Below are positions 43,012 to 50,888 of a stretch of 64,000 bases of DNA, piece by piece (position 1 is the first letter of the stretch; each line of letters begins with the position of its first letter). The notes beneath the pieces were generated by a model, which searched no databases, had not been told where the DNA came from, and worked only from the letters and a program-made list of their open reading frames with translations. The translations under genes were made by a program, and so were the position numbers. The stretch lies in NCBI GenBank assembly GCA_937976375.1, contig CALJRU010000063.1:69337-133336 (forward strand), written 5' to 3'. The stretch is from an uncultured Peptococcaceae bacterium. GTDB lineage: Bacteria; Bacillota; Peptococcia; Peptococcales; Peptococcaceae.

Positions 43012-43839
43012 TTATGGTCTGAGCGGGCCATAGAAATAGGAGGCTGTGGCTCCGCCATCAATGAGGAAGTCCGCACCAGTGATGAATGCTCCTTTATCGC
43101 TCATGAGCAATTCTGCCACATTCGCGACTTCGTCGGCTGTGCCAGGGCGTCCTGCCGGGCATTTTGCGAACATGTTTTTATAAAAATCGCCGCGTGGACC
43201 ATTAAATTCATCAACGGCCAATGGCGTCACAATAATGCCAGGAGAAATGGAATTGATGCGTGCACCACGTGCTCCCCACTTAACCGATTCGGCCATGACG
43301 CGTTTTTCGTTGCAGCGTTTGGCCAGCTGGTACGCATGAAGGGTATCGGTGATGTTTTCTGGCTGCAACAGTTCGAGCGCCAGCAGTTCTTCGCTTGGTG
43401 TACATGCCAATTGTTCGTCTTCTTCTGGTGTCAAGGCTGGCATACGGTGGCCGGACTGGCTGGAGATTGTCACGCCAACACCGCCAGGCGCAATGACTTT
43501 GCCAACTTCCTCTAACAGCACTGCTGTGCCATAAAGATCCACATTCAAAATGGCTTCAATCGGTGCCTGACTTGGCGATACGCCTGCCGCATTGACCATC
43601 ATGGTAATATCACCGTATGTTTGTGCTTCTGTAATAAGGTTCTGTATGGAAGCTCTGTTGGAAAGATCCATTTCCACTGGCACCACGTCAAACCCAGCCG
43701 CATTCATGATTTCTGCTATGGTTTGCGCGTTTTCCAGCTTTTTATCACCAACAACGATCTTCATGCCATAACCCATACGCCGAGCAATCGCCATACCAAT
43801 CTGCCCGGCGCCTGTCCATATCATTACGTTCTTCTTCAT
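43012..43839 (-). CDS. Short-chain dehydrogenase/reductase
   Basis: 275 residues. Rossmann motif TGAGQIGMAIA, NAAGVSPS, catalytic Ser in SSQSG, YQLAKR (Tyr and Lys) and the ending TGADFLIDGGATASYFYG are classic SDR features. The TGAGQIG motif and an inserted helix (LTPEEDEQLACTPSEELL) between Ser and Tyr mark an SDR subfamily seen in anaerobes. Substrate unknown. It lies 18 nt after the flavodoxin gene and is likely co-transcribed. Confidence 0.9.
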   Translation of the reverse strand: MKKNVMIWTGAGQIGMAIARRMGYGMKIVVGDKKLENAQTIAEIMNAAGFDVVPVEMDLSNRASIQNLITEAQTYGDITMMVNAAGVSPSQAPIEAILNVDLYGTAVLLEEVGKVIAPGGVGVTISSQSGHRMPALTPEEDEQLACTPSEELLALELLQPENITDTLHAYQLAKRCNEKRVMAESVKWGARGARINSISPGIIVTPLAVDEFNGPRGDFYKNMFAKCPAGRPGTADEVANVAELLMSDKGAFITGADFLIDGGATASYFYGPLRP

Positions 43840-43857
43840 GAGAGGTGTCTCCTTTCT

Positions 43858-44361
43858 TTATTGATTCAGCCACGCTGCAACGGCACCATCGCTCTGCGCC
43901 GCCTGTGAACCAAGGACCGCCAATCCTTCGGTCACATTTGCACCAGGACAAGCTTGACCAATACGCTGCACAGTATTGCCTAGGCCGCTGCCTTCATGGG
44001 TGCAGAATGGATGAATGGTTTTCCCGTGCCAATTGTAATGCTCCAAAAAGGTGTACACAGCCATTGGCAGATCTCCCCAATAGTTCGGATAGCCCAGATA
44101 AATCTCATCGGCTGCCATGTCTTTCGGATACGCCGCCAAATCAGGGCGTGCCTGCTTTTTCAAATCTTCACGCGCTTGCTGAATGCAGGTTTGATAATCG
44201 TCCGAATAAGGAACCGCCTGTTCAATTTTAAAGATCGATGCACCCGTTGCTGCGGCAATCTTTTCGGCCACAATCTCAGTATTGCCTTTGTCCACATAAC
44301 GATATTGCCCACCAAAATAATTTTCACCAGCTCGTGAATAATAAACCACCACTGCTGCCAT
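43858..44361 (-). CDS. Flavodoxin
   Basis: 167 residues of the long-loop bacterial flavodoxin type. The FMN phosphate loop has YYSRAGENYFGGQYRYVDKGNTEIVA. The aromatic flavin-stacking loop is YPNYWGDLPMAV, and CTHEGSGLGNT is the third FMN contact. It acts as a low-potential electron carrier in the cytoplasm. GGAG precedes the ATG. It is first of a pair with the SDR gene. Confidence 0.88.
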   Translation of the reverse strand: MAAVVVYYSRAGENYFGGQYRYVDKGNTEIVAEKIAAATGASIFKIEQAVPYSDDYQTCIQQAREDLKKQARPDLAAYPKDMAADEIYLGYPNYWGDLPMAVYTFLEHYNWHGKTIHPFCTHEGSGLGNTVQRIGQACPGANVTEGLAVLGSQAAQSDGAVAAWLNQ

Positions 44362-44490
44362 CCCAGATCAACTCCTTGTTTATGCCTATTTCTAAAAGCA
44401 GAACTCCTGTTATCATTTTTATTGTAAAAGCGCCCTGTTTCTTAATCAATTCGGGTTTCAGCGGTTTCAAATAAGTTCAGCTAATACGAA

Positions 44491-44526
44491 AAGGCTGTGC
44501 CCATCATGCATGGAACACAGCCTTTA
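44491..44526 (-). terminator. Terminator of the LysR pseudogene
   Basis: Stem AAAGGCTGTG / CACAGCCTTT with leftward T run. Confidence 0.8.
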
Positions 44527-44529
44527 TTA

Positions 44530-45410
44530 TTATGTTGTAAAACGCGCTTTCAAACAATCCGCAAACGACTCCACATAGTAGCCGGAATTCTCTTTTTTCC
44601 AAAACAGGCACAGTTTTTGATGGATCGGCGCATCGTTTCGATAAAGCGGCAGACGCCGAATGGTGTCCTCTGACGTCGCCAGGCTTTTCTCCGTCACCGG
44701 CAAAAAGCCCTGCCCGCTGGCAACAAAAAGGCGCGCTTCTTCCAACGTATTTGCAAAAAGGAACGTGCCGCGAAAGCCAACAACCGTCTGAAAATACGCC
44801 TGTTCCACAGCCTGCTGAGACGAATCGGCAACAAGGATGCATGGCAAATTTTTCAATTCCTGCAAGGAAACCGATGACACGTCAGCCATAATGTTACGCG
44901 CCGCAATTTCAACACAAAAATCACTGGTCTCCAAAACCAGATTCACATATTCCTCCGAGAAAGCCCGCCGCTGATCGTTTAATACCACATCGGCATCACC
45001 ATGACGCAGCCAGCGAAACAATTCTTCATGATCACCGCACATCAACTGCAACGATACCTGCGGAAAAGCTGCCGCGAAATCTGCCAAGGCACTCTGTAAT
45101 TGCAGACCGTTGTAACGTCTCAAATAACCGATTTTGAGCACCGCTTCGTCGCCCTGGGCAATTTTCTCTGCTTCTCGGCACATTTGCGCATAATCAGCCA
45201 CAAGAATCAGGCTTTTCTTGTAAAAATACGCGCCTGCCGACGTTAATGTGAAGGAACGATTATGGGCTCCAACAGCTGAAACCCTAGCTCTTGTTCCAAG
45301 GCTTTCACCTGCTGAGAAATCGCCGATTGTGAAATATGACATTCTTCCGCCGCTTCCGAAAAGCTGTTATGGCGTACAACCGCTTGAAAATATTGAATCT
45401 GTCGCAGCAT
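44530..45410 (-). pseudogene. LysR family regulator, frameshifted
   Basis: An ATG at 45410 preceded by AGGGG opens a normal LysR helix-turn-helix (YFQAVVRHNSFSEAAEE, ISQSAISQQVKALEQELGF). That frame drifts off family sequence after LLEP and hits a stop at about 45245. The next frame continues with HNRSFTLTSAGAYFYKKSL and a complete effector domain to 44530. One base seems to be missing near 45264-45267 (GAG-CC-CAT; an Arg codon before CAT would restore the family reading). It could be a real loss or a sequencing error. Confidence 0.82.
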
Positions 45411-45473
45411 CTGAACATCCCCCTGTTCAATGATCTTTCTCTAATTATAGCATAGGCACAAACACTACAAAAA

Positions 45474-45505
45474 GCCCTGCCCTTCATCACAGGGCAGGGC
45501 CAACC
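45474..45505 (-). terminator. Terminator of the flavodoxin-ferredoxin gene
   Basis: Stem GCCCTGCCC / GGGCAGGGC with leftward T run. Confidence 0.85.
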
Positions 45506-45509
45506 ATCA

Positions 45510-46268
45510 TCAAATAAACAATTCTGCTTCTTTGCGCTGTGCGCAGGCTTTTTTCAAGGTCAGACCAGCTGCTGCCTGCATGATTGGATGGAGGCGGCGA
45601 GCGTGGTGTGGGCAGATGGCAACGCAGCGCATGCAGGATATGCAGGCTTTTTTATCGACATTCTGTGGATGCAAACGATCGATGGCTTGAACAGGGCATT
45701 TTTGTGCGCAAAGGCCGCAGCTCACGCAAGCCTTGGTTGCCTTTGGCACCATGCTGACGCTGCTTGTTTTGTAAGGTCGATTGCCTGGTACTTGCGGCGC
45801 GGATAAATCACCGCTGGCGAGTTTCTCTTTGATGCTCTGCGCAAAGGTTTCCAGCTGTTGCTGATCTTGTGCGTCTGGTCTGCCAGTGGCAAATTGATGC
45901 GCAATGGAGTGCTCGGCCACTGCGGCAATCGCAGCGATGACCGTAAAACCCGCTTCCGCCGCTGTATCCTGCAATTCCAGCAAGGTGTCCTCGTAGGCAC
46001 GGTTGCCATAAACCGCCATCACCACGGCACGTGCACCATTGCCGCTCAACTTTGCCAAGCGCGCTACCGCTGTTGCCGACACACGACCGCCATAAGACGG
46101 CACCGCGATCACTGCCACATCGTTCTTGTTCAATGCCACACTGCGAAAATCTTTTTTGCTGTCGCTCAAATCCACCAATGTCACTGCATCGGCCAACGTT
46201 TGTGCAACCATGTCTGCAGTTTTCATGGTGCCGCCTGTTGGACTGAATACGATTTCATAGACGTTCAT
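45510..46268 (-). CDS. EFR1-type flavodoxin-ferredoxin fusion protein
   Basis: 252 residues. The flavodoxin-like domain (1-150) starts YEIVFSPTGGTMKTADMVA, with VPSYGGRVS as a later loop. The C-terminal part carries two 4Fe-4S clusters (CVSCGLCAQKCPVQAID and CISCMRCVAICPHHARRL). This arrangement is the EFR1 family of anaerobe electron carriers. GGAGGG precedes the ATG at 46268; an upstream extension overlaps an alcohol-dehydrogenase remnant. Partner unknown. Confidence 0.88.
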   Translation of the reverse strand: MNVYEIVFSPTGGTMKTADMVAQTLADAVTLVDLSDSKKDFRSVALNKNDVAVIAVPSYGGRVSATAVARLAKLSGNGARAVVMAVYGNRAYEDTLLELQDTAAEAGFTVIAAIAAVAEHSIAHQFATGRPDAQDQQQLETFAQSIKEKLASGDLSAPQVPGNRPYKTSSVSMVPKATKACVSCGLCAQKCPVQAIDRLHPQNVDKKACISCMRCVAICPHHARRLHPIMQAAAGLTLKKACAQRKEAELFI

Positions 46269-46300
46269 AGTTCTTGCTCCCTCCATGCAATATTGTTCGT

Positions 46301-46444
46301 TCAAGGCCGCAGAATCACCTTGCCATTGGTCGGTCCATACGCTGCCAACTGCAGCGCTTCGTCAACCTGTTCCAACCAAAAATACCATGAATCAACGACA
46401 TTCATTGCCAAACGTGAATAGCATTTGATCTGAACAGCTTTCAT
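46301..46444 (-). pseudogene. Internally deleted zinc-type alcohol dehydrogenase (MDR) remnant
   Basis: A 47-codon reading frame joins a typical MDR start (MKAVQIKCYS) to a typical MDR end (LEQVDEALQLAAYGPTNGKVILRP). About 280-300 residues usual between them are missing, including the catalytic and Rossmann domains. It is best read as an in-frame internal deletion. It lies next to, and diverges from, the Rrf2 regulator, which may once have controlled it. Confidence 0.75.
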
Positions 46445-46517
46445 ACAATCCCTCGTTTCTCAGCCGTTTTCAATTCTCACGTTCTTGAAACATCACGCAA
46501 AGACTGTTACAATTTAC

Positions 46518-46587
46518 GATGTAACAAATCCTATTACATCCTGCGAACAGTGTACCATCGCCAGGATGTAATGTCAACGATTACATC
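46518..46587. promoter_or_regulatory. Operator region with four GATGTAA/TTACATC boxes upstream of rrf2
   Basis: GATGTAA at 46518-46524, TTACATC at 46534-46540, GATGTAA at 46565-46571 and TTACATC at 46581-46587. The middle pair extends to an 11-bp inverted repeat (ATTACATCCTG / CAGGATGTAAT) with an 18-nt spacer. This is a plausible binding array for the Rrf2 regulator. Confidence 0.65.
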
Positions 46588-46617
46588 AATCGCTAAATCA
46601 CTTGAAAGGAACCCGCC

Positions 46618-47058
46618 ATGTATATAAGTACAAAATGCTCTGTCGCCGTTCACTGCCTCATCTTCATGCACGAAGCCAACGGCGTTGCCAAAGTCACCAG
46701 CAAACTTCTCGCTGAAAGCACCGGCTGCAACCCTGTGTTTATTCGCAACATCCTCAGCGCCCTCAAAAAAGCCGGACTGATCACTGTGCCACGCGGTATC
46801 GGCGGCGCACAGCTCAGTGTCGATCCCTCGCAAATCACCCTTTACCAAATTTACAGCGCTTTGGAGCCAAAAGGGCTGTCGTCGCTGATCGGCATTCACC
46901 CTTGCCAAGGCCGCGCCTGCCCTGTGGCACAAAACATCCATCAAGTGCTGCAGAAGCCTTACCACCAAATCGAAGAAGCCGTCCAATCCACCATGGAAAA
47001 CACCACCCTGCAATCCATGATCGATGATTTTCACCGTCTTACAGCGTCAGCAAAGTAA
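46618..47058 (+). CDS. Rrf2 family transcriptional regulator
   Basis: 146 residues. Winged helix-turn-helix (about 8-60): SVAVHCLIFMHEA, TSKLLAESTGCNPVFIRNILSALKKAGLI, then PRGIGGAQL. Cysteines at C37, C96 and C101 lie outside the IscR spacing, so an Fe-S or redox-sensing role is possible but not typical. GGAA precedes the ATG. It faces away from the MDR remnant and the EFR1 gene; the shared upstream region holds four operator-like boxes. Confidence 0.9.
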   Translation: MYISTKCSVAVHCLIFMHEANGVAKVTSKLLAESTGCNPVFIRNILSALKKAGLITVPRGIGGAQLSVDPSQITLYQIYSALEPKGLSSLIGIHPCQGRACPVAQNIHQVLQKPYHQIEEAVQSTMENTTLQSMIDDFHRLTASAK

Positions 47059-47059
47059 A

Positions 47060-47094
47060 AAATGGCCCTGCCTCAATGAAAGGCAGGGCCATTT
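47060..47094. terminator. Terminator of rrf2; left copy of a duplicated hairpin
   Basis: Stem AAATGGCCCTGCCT / AGGCAGGGCCATTT. The whole stretch 47054-47094 is almost identical to 49995-50036 in the same orientation. Confidence 0.8.
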
Positions 47095-47516
47095 CAGCAT
47101 GTAGTAAGTTGAACGCCGCATTCATAAATCGGGTGGTCATAATGATCAACAAAGAAGTTTTTGACACAGTGCGAGCGAACAAATCCACATTTTTCATAGA
47201 AAGAACTGGTCACTGGACTATCTCCTGTGCCAACTTGCAGTATAGAATACTCCTCTCTATATTTTTTCGCAACAAAATCAATGAGCGCTTGACCGTAACC
47301 TTGACCCTGATAGTCTGGATACGTTGCAATGTTTTTAATTTCAAGAACGCCTTTCCCTTCGTCGGTTACAACACATTCGCATTTAACCCCATGATCGTCC
47401 AATACATACATCGTTCCTCGATCAATGTATCGGTCTATCATGTTTTCTTGTTCGTCAGCCAACAGCAATAAAGGGAGAAATCGTTTTTTATTCTCTTTAA
47501 TTTCTCTAATTTCCAC
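47094..47516 (-). CDS. GNAT family N-acetyltransferase
   Basis: 140 residues. IKNIATYPDYQGQGYGQALIDFVAKKY is GNAT motif A with the QGQGYG loop; GDSPVTSSFYEKCGF is motif B. The start is a GTG about 11 nt after GGAG. It is AT-richer than its surroundings and directly follows the truncated relaxase gene, inside the acquired stretch, so it was probably carried in. Substrate unknown. Confidence 0.82.
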   Translation of the reverse strand: MEIREIKENKKRFLPLLLLADEQENMIDRYIDRGTMYVLDDHGVKCECVVTDEGKGVLEIKNIATYPDYQGQGYGQALIDFVAKKYREEYSILQVGTGDSPVTSSFYEKCGFVRSHCVKNFFVDHYDHPIYECGVQLTTC

Positions 47517-47534
47517 AGCAATACGCGCTCCTCA

Positions 47535-48146
47535 TTATTTTCGATCGTTCCAGTCCACGGTGTCCTCCTTGTAGTTTTTCCAGTTCCCGGACGGGAGCCG
47601 GATACGCTCGCCATTCTCTTCAAAGTCATAGACCTTCCGGCTCTTGGGGAGCCATTTGCCGGTTTCGTCCATTGCCCGCATGGTCAGCAGGATGTGGACG
47701 TAAGGATTTCCGTCCCCCCTATCGTGAATGGCAAAATCGGCAATCATACCTTTGGAAACAAAAAACTCCCGGCAATAGTCCCGGATCAGGTCGGCGTGCT
47801 GTTCCGGGAGAATTTTCCTCGGTATGGCAAGTACGATCCTGCGAGCAATCTGGGAGTTCCATTGTTTTTCTACGGCTTCAGCGGCGTTCCACAAGGTGTT
47901 ACGGTCTGCATATGACTGCGTGGCGTGAGGCGGCAGCATGATTTCTGTGTGAACGATCCCTCTTTTCTCGGTATAGTATTTCTGCTTCTGGTCGTGCTCG
48001 GAAAACAACCGTTCGCCGCTCTGGTAAGCTGCGGCGGCTACGGCTGACTGACGATTGCTGCGCTGGACGATTTTTATATCGTAGCGGGACAGGGCATAAC
48101 GGCTTCCTCCTTCCTGTGGTTGATTGGATAGGGGATGGTTTGCCAC
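47535..48146 (-). pseudogene. MobA/MobL-type relaxase, C-terminally truncated
   Basis: 203 residues remain of a relaxase that normally continues for hundreds more. QSAVAAAAYQSGERL and IHDRGDGNPYVHILLTMR are the family motifs; the middle histidine of the usual NPHxH triad reads Tyr here. The frame ends at DTVDWNDRK where the family continues, and the GNAT gene follows at once, so the 3' part was lost. The start is GTG. It marks a decayed mobilizable element. Confidence 0.8.
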
Positions 48147-48284
48147 CTTATTTTGGGCAAAAGAAAAACAGGAAATCGTTTCTGATTTCCTGCTCGGTGG
48201 TGCCGCCGGTGGGCGGCTGGTTATTCAGTTTTAAAAGTTCGGGGCAGGCTGGCCCGATGACGGAAAGATTTGAAAACTGAGAGT
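48147..48284. other. Non-coding DNA upstream of the relaxase fragment (possible oriT region)
   Basis: No gene seen. A hairpin CAGGAAATC / GATTTCCTG lies at about 48170-48193 and a GC-rich GGTGCCGCC / GGTGGGCGGC stretch follows. Such repeats upstream of mob genes often belong to a transfer origin; this is inference. Confidence 0.35.
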
Positions 48285-49118
48285 TTACAGTGCCTTTTTA
48301 GGACAATTCTTTACACATTCCATGCAAAGAATGCATTCTGTTCCATTTTTTCGTTTTCTCGAATTATCTGTTACATCAACATCCATGGGACACACACTTT
48401 TACACTTTCCGCATGATATACATTTTTTCTCATCACATTTGATACGCAGTAAAGAAAAATAGCTTGCAGGTTTTAAAAATACAGTGACTGGGCAGATATA
48501 TTTACAAAACGCTCGGTTATCCTTAAATGCAAAAGCAAGAACAATTCCGATTGCATAATAAAGGATATTTCCAAACAGGAAACACCAGAACATGATGCGT
48601 TCAACATGACCTACCTGAAATAAAAACAGCGAGGCTACAAAAACCAAAGATACAATAAAAGTTAAATAGCGTATTCTCTCCAATTTCTTTTTGCGAGAAG
48701 TCATTGGGATCTTGTATGGCAGAAAATCCAAAACCATTGCAGTCCAACAAGCATATCCACACCATCCTCTTCCAAAGATCAGTGGACCAAATATTTTTGC
48801 AACTACATAATGTATTGTCGCTGCTTCAAATACCCCTGTAAACAAATAATACCAAAAGCCCTCTATCTGCATATTCTCGTTACAAATCAGCCCCAGATAA
48901 ACGACCATATATAGGCCGATGAATAGTTGAACTATGCGTCTGGCATGTTTATATTCTATCTGGAAGAGCAGCAATCCAATAGCTATTACTGTACCTATAT
49001 ATGAGAAATTAAACAAATAAAATAGATTGTCCTTTGTCAGCCAAAGAATTACTGCTATAGCTTCAAATATCACCCAAAATCCCAGGGAGATATACCATTT
49101 CTTATTCTTAATTTTCAA
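48285..49118 (-). CDS. NapH/CcoG-like membrane 4Fe-4S protein
   Basis: 277 residues. Five to six membrane helices (about 8-220) are followed by two 4Fe-4S motifs (CDEKKCISCGKCKSVCP and CILCMECVKNCP). FGRGWCGYACWTAM and FCKYICPVTVFLKP are the CxxxC-type membrane motifs of the NapH/NosR/RnfB-like group. It likely moves electrons at the membrane. Clearly AT-richer than the flanking chromosome. It lies within the decayed mobile element and is probably cargo. A reverse-strand TATAAT sits about 40 nt upstream of the start. Confidence 0.82.
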   Translation of the reverse strand: MKIKNKKWYISLGFWVIFEAIAVILWLTKDNLFYLFNFSYIGTVIAIGLLLFQIEYKHARRIVQLFIGLYMVVYLGLICNENMQIEGFWYYLFTGVFEAATIHYVVAKIFGPLIFGRGWCGYACWTAMVLDFLPYKIPMTSRKKKLERIRYLTFIVSLVFVASLFLFQVGHVERIMFWCFLFGNILYYAIGIVLAFAFKDNRAFCKYICPVTVFLKPASYFSLLRIKCDEKKCISCGKCKSVCPMDVDVTDNSRKRKNGTECILCMECVKNCPKKAL

Positions 49119-49369
49119 TTAGTTTTCCCCCGTAAATTCCCGATTTGTCATTGTTTTCATTATACTTCATCCAGCTGGGTAAGTATAGGATGATTTTGTA
49201 AACTTGCTGGACGGGAACAGCTTGCAGTGCAAGGTGTTCCTGGTCGGCAAGTCTACAAAGGGGTAGCTGGCGCAAGCCATCGCAGGGGAAGCGTAGCGTC
49301 CCCCGCGATGGTTGGAAGCAACCGCAAGTGTGCTGGAAATCATCCGCTTTCCACAGGAAGCCCCCGGCA

Positions 49370-49409
49370 GGGCGCAACGCACCGGCTCGACCGGTGTATA
49401 GTTGCGCCC
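49370..49409. repeat. Two-tier hairpin after DUF3847 pseudogene (terminator or oriT-like)
   Basis: Outer arms GGGCGCAAC / GTTGCGCCC with an inner CACCGG-CTCGA-CCGGTG stem, beginning directly after the DUF3847 stop codon. The DNA from here to 49119 has no convincing gene but contains another inverted repeat (CCATCGC...GCGATGG) near 49277-49312. Confidence 0.6.
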
Positions 49410-49709
49410 TTACTCCGTAAGGGGTTTCCCAGCTACCCGACCTTTCACGCTTTCTGCAACAACTTCTTTCATGCCAGTTTGGGAAAATGCCTGTTTCAGA
49501 ATGTCCATCACATCATCGTCCGTCAGCACTTCCGGCCTTATCAGGAAACTTTCCAGCATAGCCCCTCTGGTACAGAACCGGTGCGTCCGTTCCTTCCGGA
49601 TAAGCTGTTTTTTCTGGTGTTCCAGTATTTTTTCTTCGTGTTACGCCCGCCGCAGTCTGGCTTTGCCTTTGTCAAACTCCCGATTGTGCTTTTCCAGCAT
49701 TTCATTCAT
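49410..49709 (-). pseudogene. DUF3847 family protein, interrupted by an ochre codon
   Basis: From the ATG at 49709 (GGAGGG 8 nt upstream) the frame reads 22 residues (MNEMLEKHNREFDKGKARLR...) to TAA at 49641-49643. It then continues in the same frame with EEKILEHQKKQLIRKERTHR, FCTRGAMLESFL and VLTDDDVMDILKQAF to a stop at 49410. This is a DUF3847 protein of conjugative and mobilizable elements with one nonsense change (GAA to TAA fits the family). Its start overlaps the upstream fragment's stop. Confidence 0.75.
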
Positions 49710-49945
49710 CACAGGAGCCCTCCTTGTTTGGGGAACAGCGTGTAAATACAGTTCGGTTCGCCTACACCCTGGCGAACCCACAGGATCAGCCCGGCGTCCT
49801 CTAATTCTTTCAAACTCAGCTGATCATTCATGATATCTTCCTGCAATTGATTGTCTATATATTCTCGTATCGCATTTTCATATTTCCCAACTGTATCTAC
49901 ATAATACCCTCGACACCAAAAGTGACAATTTCCGTACTTATATTT
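49709..49945 (-). pseudogene. IS200 transposase C-terminal fragment fused to RepA-like fragment
   Basis: Read leftward from about 49945, after a stop codon: IKYKYGNCHFWCRGYYVDTVG, then YENAIREYIDNQLQED and MNDQLSLKE are the C-terminal part of an IS200/IS605-type TnpA. Without a frame break this passes into LEDAGLILWVRQGVGEPN, CIYTLFPKQGGLL, which resembles the end of a winged-helix RepA-type replication protein of mobile elements. The catalytic N-terminal parts are absent. It shows an IS200 insertion or deletion inside repA. Confidence 0.65.
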
Positions 49946-50000
49946 TATTTACCACCAGCAGAGCTGATGATTTTTTCATGCCTATTCATCACCCAGTAAA

Positions 50001-50036
50001 AAAATGGCCCTGCCTCAAAGAAAGGCTGGACCATTT
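50001..50036 (-). terminator. Terminator of the DUF3795-like gene; right copy of a duplicated hairpin
   Basis: Stem AATGGCCCTGCC / GGCTGGACCATT (G-U pairs on the leftward RNA) with leftward T run; nearly identical to 47060-47094. Confidence 0.8.
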
Positions 50037-50041
50037 TTATG

Positions 50042-50473
50042 TCAACGTTTCTTATATAAGATAATGCAGGGCGCTTCTCCGCCGGGACCGTAACTGCTGA
50101 TCAAAAGGAATTGGTCGTCGGCCACAACGCCATAAAAGCGATCACTGTCTGGCTGTGTAATCTGCGTGCCTAGATAAACGCGCTGGTCCTGCAGGAGCTT
50201 GATGGTGTCTCCATTGGGCAGCGGATAGGCAAGATTCACATAAAAGCCATTCAAAAGCGTCACTTCTGTCATAGTCACATGTGGAACGTTGACTCCATTC
50301 ACTTCGGCAATAAGCCGCTGCTTTTCTTGATTCAGGCGCTCTGCGCCGCCCTGCTGGACCCATTCAGCGGCTACACAGCTTCCGCCAAAAGGCTCACCGC
50401 CGGTGGCCTCACAACCGCCGCATTCTGCTGCTCTGGGGCATTGCCCGCAGCAATCCAATCCACAGTACGTCAT
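50042..50473 (-). CDS. DUF3795-like cysteine-rich protein
   Basis: 143 residues. The N-terminal CGLDCCGQCPRAAECGGCEATGGEPFGGSC cluster is typical of small DUF3795-like proteins of anaerobes and probably binds zinc or an Fe-S centre. The C-terminal half (LLNGFYVNLAYPLPNGDTIKLL, RFYGVVADDQFLLI) is a beta-rich domain. AGGAGG is 9 nt before the ATG. A 34-codon reading frame (50470-50574) ends over its start codon as ATGA, and may be a remnant or a short leader gene. Confidence 0.7.
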   Translation of the reverse strand: MTYCGLDCCGQCPRAAECGGCEATGGEPFGGSCVAAEWVQQGGAERLNQEKQRLIAEVNGVNVPHVTMTEVTLLNGFYVNLAYPLPNGDTIKLLQDQRVYLGTQITQPDSDRFYGVVADDQFLLISSYGPGGEAPCIILYKKR

Positions 50474-50574
50474 TTTGTCATCCCTCCTGTTTCTTGACCG
50501 CGCCGCATGTACAGGAGCGGATAAGGATTGCTCTGCTCATCCAGCTCGCTGCAGCGTGCCACCACGAAACCCAT

Positions 50575-50888
50575 ATATTCTTAAAAGCCTGGCGCCTGTG
50601 GACACATTAACGGCTAATGTGTCCACACCATGGTTTGCGCTGCACCACCGCTGTCATCGTCGTTACTTCCTGTTCTTTATCTCGCTGCATCTCTTTTCTC
50701 CATTATACAACGACAGCCTGATCTTTTTGAACAATGAAAAGCGCTCCTTGGTGGCGCCTTGACATGCAGGGTTCGAGGCAGCACCAAGGAGCGCTTGCAG
50801 GATGCGTTTTCTTGATATGGAATGACCGTTTGAGCGGCTACTATCTGAAAATCAGAACGTCTGCCATGGTTCGATGCTTTGTCACCAA
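50575..50888. other. Gene-free stretch with two hairpins
   Basis: A 12-bp perfect inverted repeat (GTGGACACATTA / TAATGTGTCCAC, 50598-50626) and a 15-bp one (AAGCGCTCCTTGGTG / CACCAAGGAGCGCTT, 50739-50796, 28-nt loop) are seen. The second, followed leftward by TTTT, probably ends the VOC gene. I see no gene. Confidence 0.55.

Noticed and set aside
49108..49377. 89-codon reverse frame upstream of the NapH-like gene
   Set aside because: It runs through inverted repeats and the NapH-like promoter, with no domain and no proper ribosome site.
49227..49745. 172-codon forward frame in the mobile-element region
   Set aside because: The reverse strand shows a DUF3847 pseudogene and hairpins; the forward frame is a known kind of spurious call.
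50739..50796. tRNA-like look (GGTTCGAGGC within a hairpin)
   Set aside because: No acceptor stem, anticodon arm or CCA end can be drawn; it is a 15-bp hairpin with a 28-nt loop.
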